DNA of 6,530 nt from Thermoleophilia bacterium (lineage in GTDB: Bacteria > Actinomycetota > Thermoleophilia > Miltoncostaeales > Miltoncostaeaceae). The notes under the pieces are model-generated. The model was given only the letters and a program-made list of their open reading frames with translations, did no database searches and was not told where the DNA came from. The translations under genes and the position numbers were made by a program. Positions 4,964-6,530 of the stretch are shown in pieces. The number at the start of each line of letters is the position of its first letter. Position 1 is the first letter of the stretch. Location of the stretch: the NCBI GenBank assembly GCA_017882555.1, contig JADGPH010000012.1, forward strand, positions 1 through 6,530, written 5' to 3'.

Positions 4964-5941
4964 GTGGGACCAGAGAACTCATCGAGCGGCAAGATCGCGC
5001 TGATGTTCCCGGGTCAGGGGTCACAGCAGGTCGGCATGGGAGCCGGACTGCACCGTGAGTATGCGATTGCTCGCGCAACCTTCGAGGAAGCCAACGATAT
5101 CCTCGGTTACGACGTGGCGCGCCTGTGCTTTGAAGGTCCCCACCAGCAGCTGATGCGGACCGACTTCTGCCAGCCCGCGGTACTGACGACCTCGGTCGCC
5201 GCATGGCGTGTCGCGCAACAACACGGTCTGGTCGCCGACTTGGCGATGGGGCATTCCCTGGGCGAGTACGCGGCTCTCGTGGCGTCGGAGAGCATCGGGT
5301 TTGAGGCTGCGCTGCGCCTGGTCGTCGAGCGCGGTCTGGCGACCGAAGAGGTCGCTGCGCGCGTCCCGGGCCAGATGGCCGCGCTCCTTGGCGCGACGGA
5401 CGAAGAGGCCGAAGAGATCTGTCGGGAAGCGGGCGATGTCTGGCCAGCGAACTACAACTGCCCGGGCCAGATCGTCGCGTCGGGTGGACGGCGTGGCATC
5501 GACCGCCTGGTGGAGATTGCTCGTTCCCGCGGCTTCAAGACGCGCGTGCTCGACATCGAAGGTGCATTTCACTCGTCGGTCATGTCCCCGGCCGCCGACC
5601 GGCTGCGCGAAACGCTCGCCGGCGTGCGCTTCACCACGCCGTCCATGCCGTTCTTGTCGGCCACGACGACGGCCATCGAGGCAGGCGCCGAGCGCGTCCG
5701 CGCGTTGCTCGCCCAGCAGCTGACGGCTCCGGTGAGATTCACCCAATCCGTACGCACGGCAATGGATCTTGGTGTCGACCAATTCGTGGAATGTGGCCCG
5801 CGACGTGTCCTGGTCGGTTTGGTGCGCCGGATCCGCAGTGACGTGGAGGTCCTGCACGTCGGATCCCCCGACGATTTGCCCGCAATTGTTGCCCTCGCCC
5901 GAGCGCGTGCCGATGCCCGTGGCCTTGGTGACCGGCGCTAG
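4964..5941 (+). CDS. fabD: Malonyl-CoA:acyl-carrier-protein transacylase
   Basis: FabD moves the malonyl group from CoA to acyl carrier protein, supplying extender units for type II fatty-acid synthesis in the cytoplasm. From GTG 4964 the protein has 325 residues, close to the usual 310. It shows the N-terminal FPGQGSQ (15-21), the nucleophile elbow GHSLGEYAAL with Ser98, Arg123 (VVERG) that binds the malonyl carboxylate, His203 (GAFHSSVM) completing the Ser-His pair, and Gln252 (QQLTAPVRF). These match Ser92, Arg117, His201 and Gln250 of E. coli FabD. Near the C-terminus the usual GPGKVL is GPRRVL, a small departure outside the active site. A TTG start at 4919 would add 15 residues, but a GGGAG site favours GTG 4964. 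The 3' end overlaps fabG by 29 nt, and a good promoter lies upstream, so this is the first gene of a fab operon. Confidence 0.95.
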   Translation: MGPENSSSGKIALMFPGQGSQQVGMGAGLHREYAIARATFEEANDILGYDVARLCFEGPHQQLMRTDFCQPAVLTTSVAAWRVAQQHGLVADLAMGHSLGEYAALVASESIGFEAALRLVVERGLATEEVAARVPGQMAALLGATDEEAEEICREAGDVWPANYNCPGQIVASGGRRGIDRLVEIARSRGFKTRVLDIEGAFHSSVMSPAADRLRETLAGVRFTTPSMPFLSATTTAIEAGAERVRALLAQQLTAPVRFTQSVRTAMDLGVDQFVECGPRRVLVGLVRRIRSDVEVLHVGSPDDLPAIVALARARADARGLGDRR

Positions 5942-6530
5942 CCGGGGAATCGGCGCCGCCTGCGCACAGCGGCTTGCCGCAGCGGGATGGGATCTGGGCC
6001 TGACCTATGCACACGATCGCACCGCCTGTGACGAAACAGCCGAGGCGGTCCGGGCGCAGGGCCGCGCCGCAATCAGCGTGCGCGTCGAAGCGCGCGAGCC
6101 GGACTCCATCACCGCCGCAGTTGATCAGATCGAACGCGAGTTGGGCCCGTTGACCGCGGTCGTCGTCAACGCGGGCACGACCCGGGACGGACTGGCCGTG
6201 CGAATGAGCGCCGCGGATTGGCGTGAACCGATCGAGGTCAACCTCGGTGGCACCGCGGCGACTATCCGCGCCGCCGCCGCACGCATGCTTCCGCGGGGCG
6301 AGGGCAGCATCGTCGCCGTGACGTCGATCGTCGGTGAACACGGCAACGCGGGACAGGCCAACTATGCCGCCTCCAAGGCCGGGATCATGGGCCTCGTGGT
6401 GACGTTGGCCAAGGAGTTTGGACCGGATGGCATCCGTATCAACGCCGTCGCCCCGGGCTTTATCCGAACCCGTCTGACCGACGCGCTGTCCGAGGATCAT
6501 GTGGACGCTTTGCAGGCAAAAACTGCCCTC
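5913..6530 (+). CDS. fabG: 3-oxoacyl-ACP reductase, SDR family (3' truncated by window edge)
   Basis: This NADPH-dependent enzyme reduces 3-oxoacyl-ACP to 3-hydroxyacyl-ACP in the first reductive step of each elongation cycle. 206 residues are visible of about 245; the C-terminal end is outside the window. Seen in order are the cofactor loop TGASRGIG (7-14), NAG (86-88) followed by TTRDGLAVRM as in FabG, Asn110 (VNLGG), and the catalytic Ser138 (TSIVG), Tyr151 and Lys155 (YAASK), the same numbers as in E. coli FabG. APGFIRTRLT follows, also typical. The usual NNAG is VNAG. ATG 5913 is inside fabD in the +1 frame; GTG 5907 two codons earlier is also possible, and I prefer ATG because GAGCG lies 7 nt before it. 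Position behind fabD supports a fatty-acid role over another SDR activity. acpP and fabF may follow beyond the window. Confidence 0.92.
   Translation, partial: MPVALVTGASRGIGAACAQRLAAAGWDLGLTYAHDRTACDETAEAVRAQGRAAISVRVEAREPDSITAAVDQIERELGPLTAVVVNAGTTRDGLAVRMSAADWREPIEVNLGGTAATIRAAAARMLPRGEGSIVAVTSIVGEHGNAGQANYAASKAGIMGLVVTLAKEFGPDGIRINAVAPGFIRTRLTDALSEDHVDALQAKTAL

Noticed and set aside
5021..5857. 278-codon minus-strand frame opposite fabD
   Set aside because: It lies wholly within fabD, which has all its catalytic residues; the antisense product is Arg/His/Asp-rich with no domain.
5739..6500. 253-codon minus-strand frame opposite fabG
   Set aside because: It is the shadow of the fabD end and of fabG, whose SDR motifs are all present on the + strand.
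1..6530. A novel defence, toxin-antitoxin or mobile system
   Set aside because: Every large gene belongs to a familiar housekeeping or regulatory family. There are no integrase, transposase, nuclease or direct-repeat boundaries, and base composition looks uniform by eye.

Overview
The window is ordinary chromosomal DNA from a GC-rich bacterium, most likely an actinobacterium. The clues are strong G/C preference at third codon positions, frequent GTG and TTG starts, -10 boxes of the TAnnnT type, a four-helix VKOR protein in place of DsbB, and a likely leaderless gene. I cannot fix the class or genus from sequence alone. No mobile element, CRISPR array, rRNA or tRNA is visible, and I see no convincing new multi-gene system. 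The less routine material is in the intergenic control regions.

Layout: (1) 1-576 (+) is the C-terminal half of alanine dehydrogenase, cut by the window edge. (2) 577-793 holds a possible promoter with a dyad over its -10 box and a possible 44-codon leader ORF. The leader's stop overlaps the start of the next gene as ATGA. (3) 794-1429 (+) is a NarL/LuxR-type response regulator with no histidine kinase beside it. (4) 1445-1909 and 1920-2642 (both -) form a disulfide-bond module: a membrane-anchored DsbA-like thioredoxin-fold protein followed by a VKOR-family membrane oxidoreductase. (5) 2643-2886 is an intergenic control region with a possible terminator for the upstream peptidase and a possible promoter/operator for dsbA-VKOR. 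(6) 2887-4734 (-) is a complete S9-family serine peptidase with beta-propeller and alpha/beta-hydrolase domains and an intact Ser-Asp-His triad. (7) 4735-4963 is a divergent control region with the best promoter in the window (TTGACC-N18-TAGATT) and an overlapping near-perfect inverted repeat. (8) 4964-5941 (+) is malonyl-CoA:ACP transacylase (fabD), overlapping by 29 nt a 3'-truncated 3-oxoacyl-ACP reductase (fabG) at 5913-6530. These open a type II fatty-acid synthesis operon.

Three functional themes sit side by side: amino-acid/redox metabolism (ald), extracytoplasmic oxidative folding (DsbA-like + VKOR), and fatty-acid synthesis (fabD-fabG). The response regulator and the peptidase have no obvious link to their neighbours. 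All functional calls rest on motifs read by eye; no database search was possible.
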